24,338 bases of DNA from NCBI GenBank assembly GCA_934255545.1, contig CAKQOE010000037.1, positions 1 through 24,338 of the forward strand, written 5' to 3'. This document shows positions 13,344 through 20,886 of this stretch, piece by piece. The DNA comes from an uncultured Clostridia bacterium. GTDB taxonomy: Bacteria; Bacillota; Clostridia; Peptostreptococcales; Anaerovoracaceae. A model generated the notes under the pieces. The model searched no databases. It was not told the origin of the DNA and saw only the letters and a list, made by a program, of their open reading frames with translations. Every line of letters begins with the position of its first letter. Positions within the stretch are counted from its first letter, which is position 1. Both the position numbers and the translations under genes were made by a program.

Positions 13344-14027
13344 TTACAGTATTTCAAGTCCTACGACTGTCATGTCGTCGCGTTCTTCCTGTCCGTAGCG
13401 CAGTGTCGCGCCCCATATGAGTCTTTCGGCAACGAGGCGGGGCTTGTCGTCAGGATGCTCGAGTACGAGGCTGCGGGCCCAGGAAAGCTCGTCGTCGGGA
13501 GGTATGGCTTCGCTTACGCCGTCCGTCATGAAAAAATAACGGTCGCCGTGTTCTATTTCAAATGATATATGTCTGCACGTAGGACGTTCGAGTATACCGA
13601 GCGGTGTACACGGGAGCTTTATGATGCCTGTCATGCCGCGGCGTTCTACGATAGTCGGTGCGGCTCCGGATTTGTATATGCGGCATATTCCGTTGTTCAG
13701 GTCAAGTACTGCAAGGTCGAGCGTGGAAAAGCTTTCATCGGTGCTGCGCAGGCGCAGAGCTTTATTGAGTGTGCTCATAATTGATTCGTGATCTATGCCG
13801 ACTTTTAGGAGCTGGTAAAGGCTGTCAAGGAGGAAGCTGCTGCATTCTGATGCTTCACGGCCTGTACCCATGCCGTCTGCTATCGCTACAGCGAATCGAG
13901 ATCCGGGCAGTCTGCGGCACATGTAGTTGTCGCCTGATATGCCTATGTTTTTGGGAAGACCGGACGCGCCGGTGAGCACACCGTAGGCCGGCTGTCTTTC
14001 TGTTAATATATTTCGTTTGAAGAACAT
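13344..14027 (-). CDS. SpoIIE-type PP2C serine phosphatase domain protein (stand-alone)
   Basis: The 227-residue product is essentially the catalytic PP2C domain of SpoIIE. In sporulating Firmicutes SpoIIE dephosphorylates SpoIIAA to activate the forespore sigma factor SigF. Metal-binding aspartates are visible at D33 (SGDNYM), D51 (IADGMGTG), D169 (MTDGVSEA) and D217/D218 (RDDMTVVG). The stretch LRLRSTDESFSTLDLAVLDL followed by YKSGAAPTIV is particularly SpoIIE-like. Full SpoIIE has roughly 800 residues with about ten membrane spans; here there is no membrane segment. AAAGGAGG five bases before the ATG at 14027 fixes the start, so the protein appears deliberately short. It sits beside tilS, where spoIIE normally lies, but points the other way. 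It may serve a general anti-sigma-antagonist pathway; no partner genes are nearby. Confidence 0.85.
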   Translation of the reverse strand: MFFKRNILTERQPAYGVLTGASGLPKNIGISGDNYMCRRLPGSRFAVAIADGMGTGREASECSSFLLDSLYQLLKVGIDHESIMSTLNKALRLRSTDESFSTLDLAVLDLNNGICRIYKSGAAPTIVERRGMTGIIKLPCTPLGILERPTCRHISFEIEHGDRYFFMTDGVSEAIPPDDELSWARSLVLEHPDDKPRLVAERLIWGATLRYGQEERDDMTVVGLEIL

Positions 14028-14116
14028 ATGGGCCTCCTTTGCCGGTGGCTGTTTTTCGCGTTTTGTTTTCACATCTCTTATGATATCTGCAATTTATTCA
14101 TATGAAGCGCATTTTC

Positions 14117-14139
14117 TGCTGACATTTGCCGACATTATA
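14117..14139 (-). promoter_or_regulatory. -10 element and tandem decamer upstream of the phosphatase gene
   Basis: On the minus strand TATAAT occupies 14139-14134, about 107 bp upstream of the start codon; no good -35 is seen. Partly overlapping the -10 and extending downstream are two head-to-tail decamers, AATGTCGGCA and AATGTCAGCA (14136-14127 and 14126-14117), differing at one base. They could be a regulator site at the transcription start. They resemble the Spo0A box core only loosely. Confidence 0.35.
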
Positions 14140-14239
14140 CTGCATGATGCGGCTTTAGACGGCATTTTGCGTCATATCGCGCGTGAATGGAATCGCGGAT
14201 GTATGTTAAAAATGTATACTTTATTGTAAATACGGGGAC

Positions 14240-14496
14240 GCCGATGCCGGCGGCTGATATACGTAACGCTCCGCGTCGCAGAATGGGATGCTTCTAACAG
14301 ATTATTTTGAAGCAGTTTTTGTCAAAAATAACTCGCGGCAGGGAATGAATTTTCTGCGAAAATTCAACCATTTTATGCGCTTCCGCGCGTTCCGCTCAGA
14401 CATATTTTTGACGTTGCGGCTGCTTCAAAATAATCTGGAAGCATATCCATTCTGCTCCGAGCTCCGCTTATCCGTATATCAGCCACCAGCATCGGC
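14240..14496. repeat. 257-bp imperfect inverted repeat (MITE-like palindrome)
   Basis: The outer arms 14240-14265 and 14471-14496 match in inverted orientation at 23 of 26 bases. Further in, GCAGAATGG, ATGCTTC, an 18-bp block starting CAGATTATTTTGAAG, and GTCAAAAATA recur inverted in the same order. The centre is a perfect hairpin GAATTTTC-TGC-GAAAATTC (14347-14365). This fills most of the gene-free gap 14028-14559. Both strands have short open frames through it, but they have no ribosome site and I regard them as by-products of the palindrome. It is probably a non-autonomous mobile element or a large RNA hairpin upstream of tilS. Confidence 0.75.
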
Positions 14497-14526
14497 AAAT
14501 TCACAATAATAAAAGTTACAATAAAG

Positions 14527-14532
14527 TATAAT
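14527..14532 (+). promoter_or_regulatory. -10 element for tilS
   Basis: A perfect TATAAT lies 27 bp before the tilS ATG in AT-rich DNA just outside the large palindrome. No convincing -35 is correctly spaced. The ribosome site is also weak (AGGGG at about 14545), suggesting modest expression. Confidence 0.45.
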
Positions 14533-14559
14533 AATCTGCATTCAGGGGTCGATATATTT

Positions 14560-16068
14560 ATGAAACAGAATATTTTGGAAAAAATAAAGGATACTATAAA
14601 AAAATATAACATGATAGAGCCGGGTGACGGGGTCGTTGTGGGGCTTTCCGGCGGGCCGGATTCTGTGTGTCTTTTTCATTCGCTGTGCTCGCTCAGGAAA
14701 GAGCTTGAGATAGGGGATATAACGGCGGTCCATATAAATCATGGGCTGAGAGGCGAGGAAAGCGACGGTGACGAGGAGTCTGCGCGGGCACTGGCTGAGT
14801 CGCTTGACGCTGATTTTGTATCGTTTAAATACGATGTAAATAAGATAGCAGCAGAAACGGGTGAAGGTACTGAGGAAGCAGGACGCAGGCTGCGCTACGG
14901 GGCGTTTGAAAATATACGCCGCAGGAAGGGTGCGGCAAGGATAGCTGTCGCGCATAACAGAAACGACCAGGCTGAAACTGTGATGATGCGCATTATGCGC
15001 GGGACTGGGCTTAAGGGCCTTGCAGGTATTGATTTTATCAGGGCGGACGGGGTCGTGATAAGACCGGTACTCGACCTGTCACGCGATGAGATAGAGCGCT
15101 ACTGTGAGGAAAACGGGCTGCATCCGCGTATAGACAGTACAAACAAAGAAGCGATATATACGAGAAATAAGATAAGGCTTGAGCTGTTGCCTATGATGAA
15201 GGAGAAATTTAATCCAAACATCGTTGATGCGCTTGTAAGACTCAGTGCGCAGGCTCGCGAGGATGAGGATCATATAATGTCAGAGGCTATGGCGTATGCA
15301 GATGATGAGGAGCCGCGCGCTCACGCGCGCTGGAACAAGGCGGAGTCGAGCCTGAGGCTCGACGGGTTTACGGAGCTTCACAGTGCTGTTGCGAAGCGCG
15401 TTATAATGTTATGCGCTTCCAGGGCAGGCATGGCGCAGAATATGAGCGCTGTAAATCTTGAATCGGCGCTGCGTCTGGCGGAGAACGGCGCAGAAGGCAA
15501 GGAAACTGATCTGGCCGATGGGTTTTATGCGCGTGTTTCTTATGGGAAGCTGTGGATGCTCAGGCGCGCCTATGGGGAAGCGGCAGCGGCTGTGCAGGAT
15601 GTTGGGGCCGCTGCGGCTGTAGCGCTGCCCGTCCCCGAACTGGAAAAGACGGGCAGCGCCTCGATCGTATTCCGCGGGCGCGAGATAAGGATGCGTGTCG
15701 CGCCCGCCGCCGCGGCTGCAGCAGACTCAGCAGCTTGCAGAAAAGGCGGCCGCGGCAGCCTGACGCCGGGAGGCGTCGCAGATATGCCGCAGCGGAGCGT
15801 CTTACTGAATCTTGATTTTGACCTTGTAAAAGCAAAAGAGCACGTTGTTATAAGAAACAGGATGCCGGGCGACAGGATAAGCCCGTTAGGGATGAAAGGC
15901 TCCAAAAAGCTTCAGGACTACTTTGTAGACCGCAGGATACCAAAGCATTTGCGTGACGATGTGCTGCTGATAGTATCAGGCGGCAGGGTCATCGCGGCAG
16001 GCCGCGAGGTGTCGTCCGAATGCCCTGTAAATACAGAGACTAAGCTGATTCTTTCTATTGAATATTGA
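14560..16068 (+). CDS. tilS: tRNA(Ile)-lysidine synthase TilS
   Basis: TilS ligates lysine to C34 of the tRNA-Ile that carries a CAU anticodon, so that it reads AUA; it is essential in most bacteria and matters here because AUA is common in these genes. The 502-residue product has the N-type ATP pyrophosphatase P-loop SGGPDS (30-35), then VHINHGLRGEESDGDE and AVAHNRNDQAETVMMRIMRG, and the RNKIRLELLPMM element. The C-terminal domain is visible as RNRMPGDRISPLGMKGSKKLQDYFVDRRIP. An unusual Ala-rich, GC-rich stretch (about 343-405) lies in the linker before that domain. Downstream is ftsH; hpt, which often lies between them, is absent. Confidence 0.95.
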   Translation: MKQNILEKIKDTIKKYNMIEPGDGVVVGLSGGPDSVCLFHSLCSLRKELEIGDITAVHINHGLRGEESDGDEESARALAESLDADFVSFKYDVNKIAAETGEGTEEAGRRLRYGAFENIRRRKGAARIAVAHNRNDQAETVMMRIMRGTGLKGLAGIDFIRADGVVIRPVLDLSRDEIERYCEENGLHPRIDSTNKEAIYTRNKIRLELLPMMKEKFNPNIVDALVRLSAQAREDEDHIMSEAMAYADDEEPRAHARWNKAESSLRLDGFTELHSAVAKRVIMLCASRAGMAQNMSAVNLESALRLAENGAEGKETDLADGFYARVSYGKLWMLRRAYGEAAAAVQDVGAAAAVALPVPELEKTGSASIVFRGREIRMRVAPAAAAAADSAACRKGGRGSLTPGGVADMPQRSVLLNLDFDLVKAKEHVVIRNRMPGDRISPLGMKGSKKLQDYFVDRRIPKHLRDDVLLIVSGGRVIAAGREVSSECPVNTETKLILSIEY

Positions 16069-16086
16069 AAATCTCTATGTTAAAAT
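16058..16086 (+). promoter_or_regulatory. probable promoter for ftsH
   Basis: TTGAAT (16058-16063) and TAAAAT (16081-16086) are 17 bp apart and overlap the last codons of tilS. TTGAAA (16065-16070) with TACAAT (16086-16091) is an alternative with 15-bp spacing. Confidence 0.45.
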
Positions 16087-16144
16087 ACAATGATACTGGG
16101 TATTTGCAGCCCGGTGCGAAAATCCATTTCAAAGGAGGTCTGAA

Positions 16145-18235
16145 TTGAAGAGTAAATGGTACAGGACTCTGCTCGTTTACGCGTTGATATTCCTTGTTGT
16201 CATCGGTATGGCATACATGTACACGCAGACACAGGCGGAGCCGGAAGTTAAAGAGATAGAATTTTCAGAATTCGTAACTGAGCTCCAGAAGGGCAATGTG
16301 ACGGAACTGACACTGATAGATACAAGCATGGAGGGAACGCTCAAGGATGGTTCAAAGATCCATGCGTACGCGCCGTCCAGCATACAGCTGATGTCGGTGA
16401 ACAGTGAATACATCATGCCGCAGGTGGACGAGGGCAAGCTTGTAGTTACAAGCGAAAAGCCTAAAGTAACGCCGTGGTACATTTCCATGCTGCCTTATCT
16501 GATAACTATAGTTATATTTGTGGCGATATGGATATTTTTCATGAATTCTGCGCAGGGCGGAGGCAAAGCTATGTCGTTCGGGCGCAGCAAGGCAAAGCTT
16601 TACAAGGATGACGGCAAAAAGGTCACATTCGATGACGTTGCCGGCCTTAAAGAAGAAAAGGAAGAGCTTCAGGAGATAGTTGACTTTCTCAAGAAGCCTA
16701 AAAAATACACAGAGCTCGGAGCCCGCATACCTAAGGGCGTTCTGCTTGTAGGTCCTCCGGGAACAGGTAAGACTTATGTTACAAAGGCAGTTTCAGGCGA
16801 GGCGGGCGTGCCGTTCTACAGCATATCAGGTTCTGATTTCGTTGAGATGTTTGTCGGTGTCGGCGCTTCGCGCGTAAGAGACCTTTTCGACCAGGCTAAG
16901 AAAAACGCTCCGAGCATCATATTTATAGATGAAATAGATGCCGTAGGCAGACGCAGAGGCGCAGGCCTCGGAGGCGGACACGATGAGCGTGAGCAGACTC
17001 TTAACCAGATGCTGGTAGAGATGGACGGATTTGGCCTTAATGAAGGCGTTATCGTGTTTGCTGCGACTAACCGTCCTGACGTTCTTGACCCTGCACTGCT
17101 CAGACCGGGCAGATTTGACCGCCAGATCGTTATCGGACTCCCTGATGTTACAGGCAGAGAAGAGATATTCAGAGTTCATTCGCATAACAAACCGCTCGAT
17201 CCTTCAGTCAAGCTCGACGTTCTTGCGCGCATGACTCCGGGATTTTCACCGGCTGATATAGAGAATGTCCTCAATGAAGCAGCTCTCCTCACGGCGAGAC
17301 GCGAGGGCAAGTCTATAACCATGGAAGAAATAGAAGAAGCCATAACAAAGGTAATGGCAGGCCCTGCCAAGAAGAGCCGCACTGTTACCGAGGCAGAGAG
17401 AAAGCTTACTGCTTATCATGAAGCAGGTCACGCAGTTCTCATCAGGAACCTTCCAAACTCAGATCCTGTTCATCAGGTAACTATCGTTCCGAGAGGAATG
17501 GCAGGCGGTATGACTATGTTCCTTCCTACTGAGGACAGATCGTTTGAGTCAAAGAAAAGGATGGAAAGCTCGCTTATCCATCTTCTCGGCGGACGTGTAG
17601 CAGAGGCGCTCGTTCTTGACGATATAAGCACAGGCGCGAGCAACGACATAGAAAGAGCGACATCTATCGCGCGCAGCATGGTTGCAAAGTACGGTATGAG
17701 TGAACGTATAGGTACTGTAAACTACAGCGATTCAGATGAGGTATTCCTCGGAAAGGACTTCACATCGCGTAAAAACTTCTCTGAAGCAACTGCGGCTGTC
17801 ATAGACGAGGAAGTAAAGAAGCTTATAGATAATGCTTACGCAAAGGCCGAAGAACTCCTGAAGGCCAATATGGATAAGCTCACTCTCATAGCTGAGACGC
17901 TGCTCGATATTGAGACTCTGAACGCAGAACAGTTCGAACAGCTCTATACAGGCGAGAAGTCGCGCGAGGAGATAGTGAGCGAAGCGAGAGCTGCAGCAAG
18001 TGAAAAAGCTGACAGGATAGCCCGCCAGCGCGAGATCGCTGAAAAAGAAGAAGCTGAAGAGCGCAGAAGGCAGGAGGCAAAGGCCAGAGAGCATGATGAG
18101 ATGATAAAGCGCATCGAGCATATGAGGCCGGAGGATATAGTGTTTGAACACAGACACGCCTCAGACAATAATGCTGCTGACAGATCCGGAAACAGTGAGC
18201 GTTCAGACAGCGATAAAAATGGTAATAATAAATAA
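16145..18235 (+). CDS. ftsH: ATP-dependent zinc metalloprotease FtsH
   Basis: FtsH is a membrane-anchored hexameric AAA protease that degrades misfolded membrane proteins and regulatory proteins. Two transmembrane segments (about 8-27 and 116-136) flank a short extracytoplasmic domain. The AAA module has Walker A GPPGTGKT (203-210), Walker B IIFIDEIDAVG and the second region of homology ending LLRPGRFDRQ. The protease site is HEAGH (425-429). The TTG start is well supported: AAAGGAGG lies six bases upstream and the encoded N-terminus begins just before the first membrane helix. The tail beyond residue 600 is highly charged (Glu/Arg/Ala-rich, probably coiled coil, then Ser/Asn/Asp-rich), longer than in many homologues. 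The position between tilS and coaX is conserved in Firmicutes. Confidence 0.97.
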   Translation: MKSKWYRTLLVYALIFLVVIGMAYMYTQTQAEPEVKEIEFSEFVTELQKGNVTELTLIDTSMEGTLKDGSKIHAYAPSSIQLMSVNSEYIMPQVDEGKLVVTSEKPKVTPWYISMLPYLITIVIFVAIWIFFMNSAQGGGKAMSFGRSKAKLYKDDGKKVTFDDVAGLKEEKEELQEIVDFLKKPKKYTELGARIPKGVLLVGPPGTGKTYVTKAVSGEAGVPFYSISGSDFVEMFVGVGASRVRDLFDQAKKNAPSIIFIDEIDAVGRRRGAGLGGGHDEREQTLNQMLVEMDGFGLNEGVIVFAATNRPDVLDPALLRPGRFDRQIVIGLPDVTGREEIFRVHSHNKPLDPSVKLDVLARMTPGFSPADIENVLNEAALLTARREGKSITMEEIEEAITKVMAGPAKKSRTVTEAERKLTAYHEAGHAVLIRNLPNSDPVHQVTIVPRGMAGGMTMFLPTEDRSFESKKRMESSLIHLLGGRVAEALVLDDISTGASNDIERATSIARSMVAKYGMSERIGTVNYSDSDEVFLGKDFTSRKNFSEATAAVIDEEVKKLIDNAYAKAEELLKANMDKLTLIAETLLDIETLNAEQFEQLYTGEKSREEIVSEARAAASEKADRIARQREIAEKEEAEERRRQEAKAREHDEMIKRIEHMRPEDIVFEHRHASDNNAADRSGNSERSDSDKNGNNK

Positions 18236-18263
18236 CAAATATAATATTGAACTACCTTAGCGT

Positions 18264-18361
18264 ATCCGGTCCGGATGGGCGGAAGGCTGCAGCGTGTATC
18301 CGTCTGCAGCCTTTCAGCCTGTAATCGGGCAGCCGATCAAAATGGACTGCCCGGATATCCG
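18264..18361 (+). promoter_or_regulatory. hairpin-rich ftsH-coaX spacer
   Basis: This spacer has a palindrome ATCCGG-T-CCGGAT (18264-18276), a strong 10-bp stem AAGGCTGCAG/CTGCAGCCTT (18283-18292 with 18304-18313, followed only by TC), a 7-bp stem CGGGCAG/CTGCCCG (18326-18332 with 18347-18353) and the palindrome CGGATATCCG (18352-18361). The 10-bp stem may be a weak terminator for ftsH; the later stem lies in the coaX leader. Confidence 0.5.
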
Positions 18362-18392
18362 AAATGGAGTGCGCAGGGTAAGGAGGAAAAAT

Positions 18393-19241
18393 ATGTTACT
18401 GGCATTTGATGTAGGAAATACAAACATCGTACTGGGAGTATTCAAGGGAAAGAAGCTTATTCAGAACTGGAGGATGGAGACTGACAAAGACAAGAGCGCC
18501 GATGAGTACGGCATGCTTATAAATCAGCTCTTCAAGTATCACAACCTGAACACCGCAGACGTTAAGGATGTAATCATATCAACGGTAGTTCCGTCGATAT
18601 CCTACACACTACAGCATCTTTCGATAAAGTACTTCAACATCCGCGCCATAGAAGTGGGCCCGGGTATAAAGACAGGTATGGTCATAAAGTATGACAACCC
18701 TAAGCAGGTAGGCGCAGACAGGATCGTAAACGCTGTCGCAGCATATCACAAGTACGGCGGTCCGCTGATCGTTATAGATTTCGGAACTGCTACTACATTC
18801 TGCTGCATAACTGAAAAGTGCGAATATATCGGAGGCACTATAGCTCCGGGCATAAAGATCTCATCTGACGCGCTTTTTGAAAAGACAGCAAAGCTGCCGA
18901 GAGTAGAGCTCATAGAACCGGGTCACGTTATATGCCGCAACACGATCGAAAGCATGCAGTCAGGCCTCGTATACGGTCACATGGGTGTAGCTGATTATAT
19001 AATCAGAAAAATGAAGGAAGAGTACCACAACATGACCGGCGGCGACGCCAGCAAGGTCACAGTCGTTGCTACAGGCGGTCTCGCAACTATGATATCGCAT
19101 GGCGTAGATTCCATAGACCACGTTGACAGGCTCCTGACTCTTGAAGGCCTTCAGATCATATACGAGAAAAACAAAAATAATTTCGGAAACAGGAACAATT
19201 CGAGCCGCGAAAATATAGAAATGCGTGCAGAGAATGATTAA
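18393..19241 (+). CDS. coaX: type III pantothenate kinase CoaX
   Basis: CoaX phosphorylates pantothenate, the first step of coenzyme A synthesis; unlike CoaA it is insensitive to CoA feedback. The 282-residue product shows the ASKHA-fold signatures LAFDVGNTNIVLGVF at the N-terminus (D6), VGADRIVNAVAAYHKYG (D109, the likely catalytic base), VIDFGTATTF and GGTIAPGI. An in-frame ATG 33 codons upstream exists, but AGGAGG (18381-18386) lies six bases before the ATG at 18393, and the family always begins just before the DxGNT motif. The C-terminal 20 residues are Asn/Lys/Glu-rich and appear dispensable. dusB begins 17 bp downstream in the same direction. Confidence 0.96.
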   Translation: MLLAFDVGNTNIVLGVFKGKKLIQNWRMETDKDKSADEYGMLINQLFKYHNLNTADVKDVIISTVVPSISYTLQHLSIKYFNIRAIEVGPGIKTGMVIKYDNPKQVGADRIVNAVAAYHKYGGPLIVIDFGTATTFCCITEKCEYIGGTIAPGIKISSDALFEKTAKLPRVELIEPGHVICRNTIESMQSGLVYGHMGVADYIIRKMKEEYHNMTGGDASKVTVVATGGLATMISHGVDSIDHVDRLLTLEGLQIIYEKNKNNFGNRNNSSRENIEMRAEND

Positions 19242-19258
19242 TAAATAATATATTGAAT

Positions 19259-20272
19259 ATGAAAAATGAAATAAACAAGCCGGAACCGGCGTCCGGAGCC
19301 CCGGACGTACATCGTGGTCTGCAGACCGTGACGATAGGCGGGATCCGGTTTGAAAACCCTTATTTCCTTGCGCCTCTTGCAGGCATCACCGATGCGCCGT
19401 TCAGGCGCATATGCCGCAGCTTCGGCGCAGGCGCCGTATACTCTGAGATGATAAGCGCAAAGGGCCTTTATTACAATGATAAAGTTACTGAAAAGCTACT
19501 CAGGATATATGATGATGAGCTTCCTGTGGTATATCAGATATTCGGTTCTGATCCCGGCGCCATGGCTTACGCTGCTGAGGCGTTGTCCGGGAGAAAAAAC
19601 TGCATGATAGACATAAATATGGGATGTCCGGTACCTAAAGTAGTAAAGGGCGGAGACGGATCGGCACTGCTTAAGACGCCTGAGCTCTTATCAAAAGTGG
19701 TAGAGGCTGTCGTTCTTAAAGCCAAAAAACCTGTCACTGTAAAGATCAGGACGGGATGGGACGCTGACTCGATAAACGCTGTCGAAAATGCAAAGCGCAT
19801 AGAGGCGGCAGGTGCCTCAGCTATATGCGTACACGGCCGCACGCGGGCCCAGATGTACAGCGGCAAAGCAGACAGGAGCATCATACGCGCAGTTAAAGAA
19901 GCGGTGAGCATACCTGTCATAGGAAACGGAGATATATTCGACTGCGAAAGCTGCCGTTCCATGTTTGAAGAAACGGGATGCGATGCTGTTATGATAGCGC
20001 GCGGAGCACTCGGAGATCCATGGATATTCAAGTCGCTTAACGAAGGCGCTGACTATATACCGACAACATCGGAGAAGCTTGATACAGTCAGAAAACATTT
20101 CGGTCTCATGCTTGAGGAAAAGGGCGAATATGTAGCAGTAAGGCTTATGAGAAAGCACATAGGCTGGTATATAAAGGGAATGCACGGAGCAACGTCGCTC
20201 CGAAGGTCAATAAACGAGCTGGAAAGCGCTGACGCGATATATGAAGCGATAGACAGGCTCGAACATTCATAG
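19259..20272 (+). CDS. dusB: tRNA-dihydrouridine synthase DusB
   Basis: An FMN enzyme that reduces specific uridines in tRNA to dihydrouridine. The protein (337 residues from the ATG at 19259) has the family's YFLAPLAGITDAPFRRICRS near the N-terminus. It also has INMGCPVPKVVKGGDGSALL with the catalytic cysteine at C123, then VKIRTGWD, ICVHGRTRAQMYSGKAD, VIGNGDIFD and MIARGALGDPWIF, all typical of the bacterial DusB group. No clear ribosome site precedes 19259; a TTG two codons earlier and a GTG at 19328 are other options, so translation may be coupled to coaX, which ends 17 bp upstream. greA follows 24 bp after its stop codon. Confidence 0.93.
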   Translation: MKNEINKPEPASGAPDVHRGLQTVTIGGIRFENPYFLAPLAGITDAPFRRICRSFGAGAVYSEMISAKGLYYNDKVTEKLLRIYDDELPVVYQIFGSDPGAMAYAAEALSGRKNCMIDINMGCPVPKVVKGGDGSALLKTPELLSKVVEAVVLKAKKPVTVKIRTGWDADSINAVENAKRIEAAGASAICVHGRTRAQMYSGKADRSIIRAVKEAVSIPVIGNGDIFDCESCRSMFEETGCDAVMIARGALGDPWIFKSLNEGADYIPTTSEKLDTVRKHFGLMLEEKGEYVAVRLMRKHIGWYIKGMHGATSLRRSINELESADAIYEAIDRLEHS

Positions 20273-20296
20273 ATCAGAAAGGAAACAGGTACAGAA

Positions 20297-20776
20297 ATGG
20301 CTAAAGATGAAATGATAGTTACCCAGGAAGGGTATGACAAATTAGTTGCAGAGCATGAGGAACTTACAGCAGTCAGAAGACTTGAAGTCGCTGAACGTCT
20401 GAAGGAAGCTATCTCTTACGGAGACCTTTCAGAAAACGCTGAATACGATGCAGCAAAGAACGAGCAGGCAGAACTCGAAGAGCGTATCATGAAACTCGAA
20501 GCGATGATCAGAAACGCAAGGATCCTTGATGAATCTGAGATCACTTCAGACAGAGTAAACCTCGGTCATACGGTCAAAGTAATGTACATGGAGACAGGTG
20601 AAGTTGAAACATACAAGATCGTAGGCTCAAACGAAGCAGATCCGCTTGCCGGAATGATCTCAAATGAATCAGCTATCGGCAGAGGCCTGATCGGTGTAGG
20701 TCTTGATGAGGAAGTGCAGATCGAGATCCCTGACGGCGTAGTTACACTTAAGGTACTTGAAATAACAAGAGAATAG
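20297..20776 (+). CDS. greA: transcription elongation factor GreA
   Basis: GreA enters the secondary channel of RNA polymerase and stimulates cleavage of backtracked RNA. The 159-residue product has the normal length and both domains: an N-terminal coiled coil with the acidic tip GDLSENAEYDAAK, and a C-terminal FKBP-like domain (VNLGHTVKVMYMETGEVETY, then ISNESAIGRGLIG). AAAGGAA and a closer AGG precede the ATG. It sits between dusB and lysS, as in many Clostridia, and is followed by a short GC-rich hairpin. Confidence 0.96.
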   Translation: MAKDEMIVTQEGYDKLVAEHEELTAVRRLEVAERLKEAISYGDLSENAEYDAAKNEQAELEERIMKLEAMIRNARILDESEITSDRVNLGHTVKVMYMETGEVETYKIVGSNEADPLAGMISNESAIGRGLIGVGLDEEVQIEIPDGVVTLKVLEITRE

Positions 20777-20782
20777 TATGTG

Positions 20783-20808
20783 GCGGCCGCGAGGCCGCTT
20801 CAGTTTTG
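20783..20808 (+). terminator. weak intrinsic terminator after greA
   Basis: GCGGCC-GCGA-GGCCGC (20783-20798) is a 6-bp GC-only stem followed by TTCAGTTTT. The imperfect T-tract suggests partial termination, with readthrough to lysS. I see no convincing SigA promoter in the AT-rich stretch before lysS. Confidence 0.5.
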
Positions 20809-20886
20809 AATAGGCATATTCGGATAGAATTTGAATAAAATTAAAAAATTTACATAAATAAATTTTACAGACAGGAGAGTAAATAA

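Noticed and set aside
14288..14612. Short open frames on both strands across the large palindrome
   Set aside because: No ribosome sites; their similarity to each other comes from the inverted repeat itself, and the minus frame extends into tilS.
15552..15905. Several open frames overlapping the middle of tilS on both strands
   Set aside because: They exist because the GC-rich Ala-coding tract lacks stop codons in other frames.
18294..18392. 33-residue N-terminal extension of CoaX
   Set aside because: It runs through spacer hairpins, and the AGGAGG before 18393 places the start where the family begins.
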